Assembly (NCBI GenBank): GCA_020152595.1
Contig: JAIGNY010002050.1
Location: 469,001 to 533,000, forward strand
Origin: Chiridota heheva
Lineage: Eukaryota > Echinodermata > Holothuroidea > Apodida > Chiridotidae
Direction: 5' to 3'
DNA: 64,000 bases
Position 1 is the first letter of the stretch, and the number at the start of each line of letters is the position of its first letter. The translations under genes were made by a program, and so were the position numbers. Positions 1 through 9,765 of this stretch are shown piece after piece. Under the pieces are notes generated by a model. The model made no database searches and had not been told where the DNA came from. It worked only from the letters and a program-made list of their open reading frames with translations.

Positions 1-1506
1 CATCTCCTGTTAGCTGGATGTAACCTTTATTACAAATTGCTGATCCCGACGTGATTCAGCTAACAAAAAGAGATCAAGTTAAAACCTCGCTGGGAACAAT
101 TATTACATTAAACACGTGTCCGTTTCACGGTACCGTTTTACAATTATATAAACTATGTCCTTATAAGGTTATAAACAGTTTAACATCCTTTTGTACAGAA
201 AATATATATTTTTTTTATCCGAGAAGATATATTTTTGTAGCCGATTCAAGGGCCCATTAGTTTGATTCTGTTTAAATTATTCTGTCTCATCAAACTTTAT
301 TATCATATTTTAATTGGTCGGCAGGTTGAAGCATTTCAGCTGACCACTAGTCAATTTCCGTGATAATTTTTAGCGTGATATCTATTTTCTCTCTGAGCAT
401 GGCGAATGAGGAAAGTGGAAAGGAGATTTCTGCCGTGGGTGTTAAACTCGCACCTTCTTGGCCCAACTTAATATCCAGCATTGTGGAATATACAAGCAGA
501 GGCTCAATTCGCACTGAGTGGAACCACCGTTCACAAAAACAAATATGCTCCCATTGTTTCTTCACTGCCAACGCAAACTTGAACGGTACAGGATGTGCGA
601 GATACTCTCCTTAAGCTTCCAGATACCAATCCCTGTGAGAATTTAAGCAAAAACGCGTTCATCAACTATTAATCACCGAGGAACTCGGAGATCATACCCC
701 CTCACAATTATTAAGGAGGATGCAGCAACACCTGTGTGGTGACAGTTTAGAAGATAGCATCTTTAAACAGCTATTCCTTCAACAGTTTCCCAAAAATGCC
801 CAGTTGATATAAGCAGGTACAAGTGATTCTGTTGACATTGAACAATTGGCTGCACTTGCAGATAAAATTCTGGAAGTTTTTCTTGGTTTCACAGTTGTAT
901 CACAGATAGCTTCGAAAGATACAGTTTCTTCTTCTTCTTCTACTACCACTTCGGAAGTTTCAGAACTTCGATCATTAGTAGAGAAATTGTCCATGCAAGT
1001 TGAGAAGATGAATCAGCAAATGCAAAGTGATTTCAGTCAAAGAGGTCGCTCGAGTTCTCGAGGAGCCAAAATCATTTTTCCACAAAAGGCAATTCCAGGA
1101 ATCATGGTAGATCAAAATTGTCTGACTCAGGTTTTTGTTGGTATCATCACAGGTTTGGTGAGGAGGCTCATAAGTGCATAAAACACTGCAAGTATGTTTC
1201 ATCTAGACAAAATCATTCAAAAGACCAAGCCGACAGCTAGCGGCATTGTCGGACGGCATGAACCAAAGTCGCCTTTTCTTTGTTACAGATCGAGTTACAG
1301 GGCTCAGTATGTTTTCTTTTTGATACAGGAGCGGAAGTAAGCGTATTTCCAACATCTCTTTCTGCCAAACACAAGCGTCTTGGAACTCCTTTACAAGCTG
1401 TAAATAAAACCCATATGAAGAGTGGTCTTTAACTTTGAATATTGGTCTTCGCAGAGCTTTTGCATGGACTTTTGTTTTAGCTGATGTGTGTAGACCAATT
1501 TTAGGT
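1..1506 (+). mobile_element. Ty3/gypsy-type LTR retroelement fossil, copy 1 (5' part)
   Basis: This is a plus-strand, decayed piece of an LTR retroelement of the Ty3 group. The first ~22 bases match the inner edge of the family's LTR (compare 23952-23975 in reverse), so the LTR itself lies mostly left of the window. A gag-like region follows (about 360-1180) and then an aspartic protease region (about 1200-1500) with the DTGA signature. The same parts occur in reverse order at 17855-20709. It is broken in several places and cut off at 1506 by LINE sequence. Naming the Ty3 group rests on the protease context and on the reverse transcriptase of the sister copy. It is an old fossil with no intact product. 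Confidence 0.8.
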
Positions 1507-1948
1507 GAAACATGGCAAAGCATCAGGACCTGACAAAATGCCAATTAAAGATTTTGTGGCTCTTGATGATGTAGGCATTGAAACTATAACTAGGCTTTTA
1601 AATATGATATATAATACAGGAGAAACACCACCAGATATGAGCAAATCTATCTTCATAACCTTACCTAAGAAACCAGGTGCAACAGAATGCGAACTACACA
1701 GGACCATTAGCTTGATGAGCCATATTACCAAGGTCTTGCTTCGTGTTCTAATGTCCAAAATGATAAATAGTATTCGGCCAGAAATTTCAGAAACACAATT
1801 TGGTTTTGTTGTAGACAAAGGGACTATGAATGCAATATTTACACTATCAATGATCATGCAAAGGTGCATAGAAGTACAGAAAGATTTATTTTTATGTTTC
1901 ATTGATTACTCCAAAGCCTTTGACAATGTTAAACATGAAGATCAGTAG
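1507..1948 (+). mobile_element. LINE reverse transcriptase fragment (RTE-like)
   Basis: An open frame of about 147 codons encodes the central part of a non-LTR reverse transcriptase. GKASGPDKMP is the usual palm-entry motif, RTISLMSH and QFGF are the next RT blocks, and CFIDYSKAFDNVKHE holds the first catalytic Asp region. The YADD-type box and everything downstream are missing, as is the endonuclease upstream. The fragment is therefore truncated at both ends, although its frame is open. It abuts the Ty3 fossil on the left and the repeat hairpin at 1952 on the right. The 'ISLMSH' style resembles RTE-type elements; the clade is inferred, not proven. Confidence 0.8.
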
Positions 1949-1951
1949 TAA

Positions 1952-2074
1952 GGGGTCACTGTACAGGCCCGGACCAATCAGAAGCCAGCATTCCAGTCAT
2001 GTGACTAATTTCTCATGAACATTCATAGTAACTAATGCTGGCTTCTGATTGGTCCGGGCCTGTATAGCGACCCC
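1952..2074. repeat. Long inverted repeat (hairpin), ~40-bp arms
   Basis: The left arm (1952-1991) and right arm (2034-2074) are near-perfect reverse complements around a 42-base loop. Each arm contains CCAATCAGAAGCCAGCAT or its complement and ends in GGGGTC/GACCCC. The right arm is also the first unit of the tandem array that follows. It may be the inverted end of a foldback-type element or a foldback made when the array formed. Confidence 0.85.
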
Positions 2075-3010
2075 TGGAATTTTCCCTTTGGGTCATCGGA
2101 TTGGTCGGGGCCTGTATAGTGGCTTCTGAGATTTCCCCTCTAGGTCATCGGATTGGTCGGGGTCTGTATAGTGACCTCTGAGATTTTTTATTCATTTGCA
2201 TATACTTAATGATAATTTCGGATTAGTCGGGTCTGTATAGCGTCCTCAGATTTTCCCTCTTGATCATCGAATTGGTCGGGGTCTGTATAGTGACCTCTGA
2301 GATTTTTATTTATTTGCATATACTTAATGCTAACTTCGGATTGGTTGGGTTCTGTAGAGCGGCCCCTGAGCTTTTCCCTCTGGGTCATCGGATTGGTCCG
2401 GGCCTGTATAGTGACCTCTCCGGGCCTGTATAGTGACCTCTGAGATTTTTCCCTCTGGGTCATCAGATTGGTTGGACCTGTATAGTGACCTCTAAATTTT
2501 TTCTCTCTGGGTCATCAGATTGGTCGGGCCTGTATAGCGGCCCCTGAGATTTTCCCTCTGGGTCATCGGATTGGTCCGGGCCTGTATAGTGACCTCTCCA
2601 GGCCTGTATAGTGACCTCTGAGATTTTTCATCTGGGTCATCGGATTGCCGTCACAGGATATTCTCGACGACGGAGCTTCTGATTGGTCGGGGTCTGTATA
2701 GTGACCTCTGAGATTTTTCCCTCTGGGTCATCGGATTGGTCGGGCCTGTATAGTGACCTCTGAGATTTTTCCCTCTGGGTCATCGGATTGCCGTCACAGG
2801 ATATTCTTGACGATGGAGCTTCTGATTGGCCACTACCTGTATAGCGGCCCTTGAGGTTTTCTCTCTTGGTCATCGGATTGTGTCACAGGATATTCTCGAC
2901 TGTTCCATAGAATCCTTTGTTGGCTTCTAATTGGTCACTACCTGTATAGCGGCCCCTGAGATTGTTTTCCCTCTGGGTCATCGGATTTCCGTCACAGGAT
3001 AGTCTCGATT
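2034..3010. repeat. Tandem array, ~60-70-bp unit
   Basis: About a dozen diverged units share GGTCATCGGATTGGTC, then CCTGTATAGTGACCTCTGAG, then a TTTTCCCTCTG run. Two unit types alternate: the plain one and one with an extra GTCACAGGATATTCTCGAC block (for example at about 2650, 2795, 2885 and 2990). Reading frames across it are repeat artefacts. Confidence 0.9.
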
Positions 3011-3189
3011 GTTTTTCACTGAGTCCTTTAACGAAGTGTATAGCTTTTCCTGACTGGGTGTGTCAGGTGATGGGGGTATCATGGTACTCATTGCCGCCCA
3101 TTTCACAACAATACACCCTGATAGTCTGTTAATTAGATTTGTCAAAGAGTTTAAACTGTACAAATGATATAGATAAATCACGATTATCG

Positions 3190-3565
3190 ATAATATTGGG
3201 ATAATATCGTCACAATTTACCGAGTCACGTCATTCGAGAAACAGGAAACTTGTCATGTTTGAGACCATGTTTTTGAAAATAGGTATTTGAGCGGCGATGT
3301 TCTTTAAACGGTGTTATTTGAGCGGCGATATTTTTCTAACAGTGTGATTTGAGAACAAAATTTTATTTTCACAACCCATTGACTTTGCACAGGGAGCAAA
3401 ATTTGAGCGACGATATTTTGAAAACGTGACTGATTTCAAAAGACATTTTTTTCTGACACTCCTCATTTGAGAAACAATTTTTCTGAAACACTCATTTGAG
3501 AAACAATTTTTCTAAAACACTGTCATTTGAGGCAGTTTTTTGCTCAACTGTTTTTCATTTGAGAG
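3190..3565. repeat. Degenerate tandem repeat built on ATTTGAG
   Basis: Short, badly diverged units contain ATTTGAGCGGCGATATTTT or CATTTGAGAAACAATTTTTC, separated by about 30-60 bases. Similar motifs reappear at about 4505-4640, so the block flanks the ~110-bp array on both sides. Confidence 0.65.
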
Positions 3566-3569
3566 GACA

Positions 3570-4465
3570 AAGCTGGCGTCTTACAGGGAATGCCAGGACA
3601 GATCTGCACTTTAATGTGAAATACGGGGGCTTCATCGTGAGAATAATCAGACAAAACTACGTTTTTAACGAGAAAAATGGCGTCAACGGGAGAATGACAG
3701 GACAGAACTGCGCTTTAATGTGAAATACGGGGGTCTACAGGGGCTTCATCGTGGGAATAATCAGACAAAACTACATTTTTAACGAGAAAAATGGCGTCAA
3801 CGGGGGAATGACAGGACAGAACTGCGATTTAATGTGACATACGGGGGTCTACGGGGGGGGGGGGCTTCATCGTGGATCTATTTGGACAGAACTGCACTTT
3901 AATGCGAAATACGGGAGTCTACGGGGGCTTCATCGTGGGAATAATCGAACAAAACTACGTTTTTAACGAAAAAATGGCGTCTAACGGGGAATGACAGGAC
4001 AGAACTGCACTTAAATGCGAAATACGGGAGTCTACGGGGGCTTATTATTCGTGGGAATAATTGGACACAAATTTGAGTATGCACTTTCTGAAAAGAAAAA
4101 AGAAGAAGAAGAAGGAGGAGCAAGAGGAGGAGGAGGAGCAAGAGGAGGAGAAGAAGAAGAAGGAGGAGCAAGAGGAGGAGAAGCAAGAGGAGAAGCAAGA
4201 GGAGGAGCAAGAGGAGGAGGAGAAGAAGGAGGAGCAAGTGGAAGAGGAGGAGCAAGAAGAGGAGCAAGAAGAAGGAGGAGGAGGAAGAGAGGAAGAAGCA
4301 GGGCATTAGCGGGGGGAATGACAGGACAGAATTGCGCTTTAATGTAAAATACGGGGGTCTACGGGAGCTTCATCATGGGAATAATCAGACAAAACTACGT
4401 TTAAACGGGGGAAAATGGCGTCAACGGGGGAATGACAGGACAGAACTTCGCTTTAAAAAATGGGT
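3570..4465. repeat. Tandem array, ~105-115-bp unit
   Basis: Units contain GGCTTCATCGTG, AATAATCAGACAAAACTACG, AAATGGCGTCAACGGG, AATGACAGGACAGAACTGC and then an AAATACGGGGG block. Unit starts can be seen near 3618, 3722, 3836, 3906 and 4018, with a last one near 4345. A purine microsatellite (4096-4300) lies inside what would otherwise be one unit. Confidence 0.85.
4096..4300 (+). repeat. Purine-only GAA/GGA microsatellite expansion
   Basis: About 200 bases with almost only A and G on the plus strand (AAGAAG, GAGGAG and GCAAGAGGAG motifs). It interrupts a unit of the ~110-bp array. The poly-Leu, poly-Glu and Gly/Arg reading frames across it are artefacts of low complexity. A long mirror-symmetric purine tract of this kind could form triplex DNA. 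Confidence 0.95.
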
Positions 4466-5240
4466 GATTCCAAACCAAGCCCCCTGAATTTTTTCTTTCA
4501 AATTACATTTGAGCATGCATTTTTTGAAAAACATTTTTGAAATTCCAATTAGGGCGTCAAATTTGAGAAGGCATTTTGACGTGTACTTTAGTTTTTGAAA
4601 TTCCTTGAGCGCTCTTTTTTCTCAACCATTCACTTTTGAGAGGATAATTTGAAGAAGAAAAAAAGTGGTAAAAAACGGGGGAAATGGGCTAAGTTGCGAG
4701 GGACTTTATTGCGTACACGCGATAATGACGTCATTGCCTTGAGAATGGGACAAAAGTATCTATGACGTTATGATGTGTATTATGTTGTATGTAACCATCG
4801 ACCAGTCTAGGACTGTCCGGAGAGAACCGCCTTGACGACGGAACGTCGACGAACCTTGCACCGTGCCAAAGCACTACTTAAACGCGATTTCGCCCGAGTT
4901 CGCCCAATTTCCACAAATGTTCTTTACTTTCCATGAAAGCACTGTCATTTAAAAAAAAATTCTGGAACTGTTGCCAAAATCGAACAAAATTTCAACAAAA
5001 TTTTAATTTGATGTTAATAATTTTACAATTGGTCATCAAAATAAAGCACTGCATGCATGCACCCGGTAAACCCTTTTCAAGGGTGCCTCTAACTCATACG
5101 CGCTTCTGTCAGTCTGTCATCCCTAATCTGAAACCAGCCTTAAATCAGTTTCCTCAAAAACGAAAAGAAAAGATAATAAGGTGATGTAGGTATTAATTAA
5201 TTTACCATGAAATAGAGTAGATACAATAGATAAAGACATC
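4466..5240. other. No gene seen; repeat remnants
   Basis: The first ~200 bases are further ATTTGAG-type remnants. The rest is unique-looking AT-rich sequence with no coding signal that I can support. Confidence 0.5.
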
Positions 5241-5244
5241 ATAA

Positions 5245-5605
5245 ATAATGAATTGGCCCCTGGTAAAAACAAAAAGAAAGACACCTGCTTACATATGCTA
5301 TCAATAACAATCATCGCCATTGATAATGATAATCTGATCTCCACGTTCCCTATGCTAAAACGAATGCAAATACTCCTTCTTTCCTAACTGCTTAAACACT
5401 AAAAGATGGAAATACTTTACTGTCAGACCACCGCAGACATTAATATACATTCACCAAGTCTAAACTGTTTCAAAGCTAAGCTTAGCCTACTAAACCTGTT
5501 AAGTGGTTTTCCTCATACTTATTACGCTCGGTTGTCGTTACATGTCCGGAAGGATTTTTGCAGACTTAATCTGCAAGGTTCAAGGTTGCAAAGCACCATT
5601 GAATA
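5245..5605 (+). mobile_element. PHD-LINE family, 3'-end fragment
   Basis: This stretch matches the 3' end of the LINE at 8936-12650. Shared blocks are ATTGGCCCCTG, GCCATTGATAATGATAA, CACGTTCC, AAACTGTTTCAAAGCTAAGC and the tail TTACGCTCGGTTG followed by AAGGATTTTTGC. It corresponds to about 12250-12615 of that copy with internal deletions. It is a 5'-truncated, dead copy, which is the usual outcome of target-primed reverse transcription. Confidence 0.85.
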
Positions 5606-5734
5606 TTCATACAGTAAAGCGCTCTATGGTATAAGTTTCCATTACCTTTCCCTTTAGGAGAGAAAGTTGGAAATGTGTTGAGGAGAGCAAACAGCTAAAG
5701 GTTAAGATTGAGATGCCAAGTCAACTAGAATTAA

Positions 5735-6945
5735 AGATAATATGAGAGCTAAGTATGCTGAAAAAGACAAAGATGCGAAGAAAAGCTTAAGGAGAGATAA
5801 AAGAAAGTGGGTTGACGACCTTGCTACATCTGCAGAGTGCATCGCAAATAGTAATGGAAGAATGAGAGAGCTTTACAAGATAACCAAAACAATTTGCAAT
5901 GAAAGGACCAACGTTGGGAGTGCTATAAGAGACAAGGATGGGGATCTATTAACGGATGAAAAGGGGAAAAGAGAGAGGTGGAAAGAGCATTTTGAGGAGA
6001 TACTGAATAGACCAGATCCTGTTTTTCAAGTTCCTAACATAATATGTGACCCTGAAATAGACGAAATCAGTGCCAGTTATATTACAAGTGAAATAAAAGA
6101 GGCATTGATGAAGCTAAAGAATAACAAAGCTGCAGGCAAGGATAATATAACTGCCGAGTTGTTAAGAGCTGATATATGCACATCAGTATTATGGCTTGTA
6201 GAGCTGTTAAGAATTGCATAGGAAAAGGAAGTTATACCAAAATTATGGAAGCAAGGACTGATAACAAAAATACCTAAGAAAGGCAATACTACTGTATGCG
6301 ATAACTGGCGCGGAATAATCTTAACATCCATACCAAGCAAAGTATTTAGAAGAGGTTTAATCGACAGAATTAGAAACGGTGTTGACAGTATAGATGAGAG
6401 ATGAACAGGCTGGATTTAGAAGAAGAAGGAGTACCACCGAGCAAATTTTCATCCTGCGCAACATTCTAGAACAGGTGACTGAATGGCAGTCAACTATATA
6501 CTGATATATATATCGCCTTTGTTAACTTCGAGAAGGCGTTTGACTCAGTGCACAGAGAAAGCCTCTGGAAAATAATGGCAGCCTATGGTATTCTACAAAA
6601 GATAATATAGTTGATTAAAGCGTTATATGAAGACAGTGAATGTGCATTTATAGATAGTGGTGTGGAAACTGAATGGTTTCAAGTCAAAAGTGGTATAAAG
6701 CAAGGTGATGTAATGTCAGGGTTCCTTTTTCTGGTGGTGGTAGACTGGGTGATGGAGAAAACGACTGATGATAACAGGAATAGAATTAGATGGAAGTTCA
6801 TGTCAACCCTTGAGCATGTCAACCCTTGAGGACTTAGATTTTGCTGATGATATCGTTCTACTTTCATCTACATATCAACACATGGGAACCAAAGTGATCA
6901 GGCTCGATCAGTATACTGCACAAACTGGGATAAGAATTATCTCTT
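5735..6945 (+). mobile_element. LINE (RTE-like), left part, interrupted at ~6945
   Basis: The largest open part (5742-6221) reads from the linker region into RT: RWKEHFEEILNRPDP, then NNKAAGKDNITAELL. Downstream, in shifted frames, come GNTTVCDNWRG-like sequence, EQAGFRRRRSTTEQ, then VNFEKAFDSVHRESLW (about 6520-6570), SGIKQGDVMSGFLFL (about 6690-6725) and LDFADDIVLL, the catalytic box (about 6835-6865). There are several frame breaks and a short duplication near 6800-6830 (the TGTCAACCCTTGAG block occurs twice). The end of the protein lies beyond an inserted LINE at 8096-8430. The RTE-like label comes from these motif styles and is an inference. Confidence 0.85.
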
Positions 6946-8095
6946 GTTAAGTCTGTACTCTATTTAGATTTCCAAAAAGCATTTAATAAGGTCCCTGTAG
7001 GCAGGCTCATGATAAAAACAAGAGCACTTGGTGTGGAGGGAAAGTGTGCCACTTGGATATATTCTTGGTTAGTTGACAGGTCACAAAGAGTTGCTGTTAT
7101 TGGTGAAGTATCTCCATGAAAGAAGGTTACAAGTGGTGTTCCTCAGGGTTCTGTATTGGGTCCGCTTCTTTTCTTGATCTTCATTAATGATATTGATGTT
7201 TCCCTTGGCTCCAGGATTTGTAAATTTGCTGATGACACTAAGCTGTACAGAATTGTTGATGATGCTATAGGGATTCTTAACTTTTACAAACTGATCTAGA
7301 TAAGTTCAATGTTGATAAATAAAAAGTTATTCATTTTGGTCAGAACAATTTGGCTTTTGATTACTGCATGAATGATTAAAATCCTGGTTGTGTTGATAAA
7401 GAAAGGGATATAGGTGTCATTACTAGCAATCTGAAGCCTTCTAAATAGTGTGCTTTAGCAGCTGCAAGGGCAAATAGGATGCTTGCTTTGATTAGAAGAA
7501 GTTTTTGTTTTCTTGGTCGAGAGGTTGTTCTTAATTTGTATAAGCAGTTAGTCACGCTTCACCTTGAGTATGCTATTCAGGCTTGGAGTCCCTTTTATGA
7601 GAAGGATAAGTTCATTTGGAGCAGGTTTAGCGAAGAGCCACTAGACTTATTTCCGAAGTAAGGAATCTCTCTTATGAATCTAGGTTGCAAATTCTTGGTT
7701 TGACCATGCTTGCTTGAGTTAAAAAGAGTACATGGCGATATGATTCAGGTTTTCAAATTCTTATCTGGTAGTGATGCTTTGACTTCCTGTAATTTCTTGC
7801 ATGTTTCAGCTAATCCTCATATGACACGTGGTAGCAGTTTGAAGTTGACCAAAGAGTTTTCACGGATAGATATTCGGCGCTTTAGCTTTTCACAAAGAGT
7901 TGTTAATGAGTGGAATGGTTTGCCTGAGTGGATAGTTAGCTCCAATTCTGTTCACAATTTCAAGGTCAACATTGATAAGTTCTTTACTAACTCTGGGCGT
8001 CTTTGATTTTTTTTTTATGGTGGTGGTGGTGTTAACTTGGATTTTTTATGGGGCGACTAACCCTTCTTAGCCCGTAATTTGTTATGTATATCATG
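6946..8095 (+). mobile_element. CR1-like LINE copy inserted into the RTE-like LINE
   Basis: A 5'-truncated CR1-type element starts in mid-RT at LYLDFQKAFNKVPVGRL (about 6957). It continues through TSGVPQGSVLGPLLFL (about 7130-7175) and KFADDTKLY, the catalytic box (about 7220-7250). The thumb/C-terminal region follows with LNLYKQLVTLHLEYAIQAWSP and SYESRLQILGLTMLA. It ends in the family's 3' tail: GGTGGTGGTGGTGTT, TTTTTATGGGGCGACTAACC and CTTCTTAGCCC. The same family is on the minus strand at 15295-17150, and its tail alone is at 30565-30690. Several stops and shifts are present. Because both flanks belong to one other LINE, this copy is the younger. Confidence 0.88.
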
Positions 8096-8430
8096 TTATG
8101 CATGGTTGCGAGACATGGAGAGTTAATGTAGCAGATAATAAAAAGCTGGATACATTTATGTTCAAATGCTACAGGAGAATTTTGAAGATCTGATGGCCAT
8201 ATGTAATATCTAACGATGAAATACTGAGAATCACTAAACAACAAAATCAGCACTAAAGTAAAAAGAAGAAGGTGGAGGTGGATTGGTCATGTGATGCGCA
8301 TGAGCACTTGTATGAGAGCTATGGTGTGAAAATCCGGGGGAGAAGGAAAGTTGGTTGTCCTAGAACGACCTGGAAAAGAACAGTCGAGAAGAAGAGGAAA
8401 GTGATAGGATGGAGCTCGTGGACAGAAGCC
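8096..8430 (+). mobile_element. LINE (RTE-like), C-terminal part, right of the insertion
   Basis: In translation this reads GCETWRVNVADNKKLDTF, then KCYRRILK, then RRRWRWIGHVMRM, then RKVGCPRTTWKRTVEK. This is the characteristic C-terminal tail (…RWRWIGH…GRP..TW) of the element type whose RT lies at 5735-6945. The two parts are in the same orientation and order, so they are one LINE split by the CR1-like insertion. About 80 residues between the catalytic box and GCETW are missing. Confidence 0.85.
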
Positions 8431-8935
8431 ATGTGAGAGCGTAACACTTGTTGAGTATAGACGTATTTTCACAACTTACGTTTATTACTTGGACATTTTA
8501 CCTTTTTAGCTGTGTATTTTTTACCCTCACGTGGATACACATTATTTTTTATACTTGTCTGAAGGTTATTTGTGCTTTTTTTTTATTGTTTCATTGTTCA
8601 TTCTTGTTTACTTTAGTGCATTTTCCGTGTATGTTATTTTCGCGTAGCGTTAGTGAACCTAATGTTATTTAGCCTTACACACTATTTGTATTTACAACCA
8701 TTTCCGTGATTTTCTTTTTTTTCGGTGATCGGAAGTTAAGACCAATTTCAGTCCTGAGTGAGTTTATTGTTTGCCTTCTTACATCATTTCATTCATTTTC
8801 ATTTCCTTATCATCCTATTACAGTATTAGTGAGTGTCTATTGCAGCCTTCAGCTATTGTTTTTCGTGTTGTAAAGGGTCTATATTATAGATAGTAACGTT
8901 AGGCCTATTTTATTTGTTTATCAGTATCGTCAATC
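8431..8935. other. No gene seen; possible 5' UTR of the following LINE
   Basis: T-rich sequence with short open frames but no recognisable domain. Its position directly before the PHD-LINE ORF suggests the LINE's 5' untranslated region, but no second copy is in the window to fix the element's 5' end. Confidence 0.4.
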
Positions 8936-9754
8936 ATGTTTGTTTTAACTCACAACCTCTTTTTCCCTGTATTGTTCTTGGTAACATACTCTAGAGCCTC
9001 CGACTCTCTGAACTCCTTACGTTTGTCACGACCCAACTTGTCTCAGGCCTCAAATTTGCCTCTAAATGCCCCACAAACTGGCTACCTTGTCTTGTTTGGT
9101 CTGAGTGATTATTCAAATCACACACTCACAACTTATCTATGTCTCGATGGGCAATTACATTCGTACAGATCAAGTTGGAAATTGTCAAAATTCAAATCAC
9201 ACAAGAGAAAATTACTCCTCTTATTCCTTACCCTTTCTAATGATATCGAAAGCAATCTTGGATCCTCCCAAAAATGTCCTTGCAAACAATGCAACAAATC
9301 TGTCAAAAATAACCAGAAAGGTATTTGTTGCGATGACTGTGACTCGTGGGTTTATAGTAAGTGTTCAAGCATTAGTAATGAAGCTTACAATACCTGGTAC
9401 CCTTGCATCATCAACCGATGATTGGTTTTGTTCGGACTGTTCGGCTCCATGTGGCCTGTGTGAACTTCAGTGTAGGAGATCTGATAAAGCAGTACAGTGT
9501 GATAATTGTGATCAATGGATCCACACAAAGTGCTGCAACAATGATGACTCAAAACACAGCGACCTCATGCATTCTAGCTGTACCTGGGTATGTGATACTT
9601 GTGACTTCATAAACCTCTCCAAATCTTTCTTCTCAACTAACAATTCCATCAACTGTACTAACTCATATGAGGCACTTCAAAGTTATTCTTCCGGCCTTGA
9701 CTCAGGGTCCAGCCACCATCCCGATGTCAAATTGAAAATTAATCCAAAAAAGTA
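8936..9754 (+). pseudogene. LINE ORF1-like protein with tandem PHD fingers
   Basis: The reading starts at Met 8936 (161 codons in one frame) and passes into another frame after about 9400. The first finger is CPCKQCNKS, then CCDDCDSWVYSKC, ending with WFCSDC after the frame change. The second is CGLCELQC, then VQCDNCDQWIHTKCC, then WVCDTC. The Cys spacing with a W-x-H/Y-x-x-C core is the PHD signature; in the first finger Tyr stands where His is usual. PHD or similar zinc fingers are known in ORF1 proteins of CR1-group LINEs, where they are thought to help nucleic-acid or chromatin binding. The frame break near 9400 makes this a dead gene. Confidence 0.8.
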
Positions 9755-9765
9755 AAAAGGAAGTT

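Noticed and set aside
3899-4347. Poly-Leu, poly-Glu and Gly/Arg-rich frames
   Set aside because: Translation of a purine-only microsatellite.
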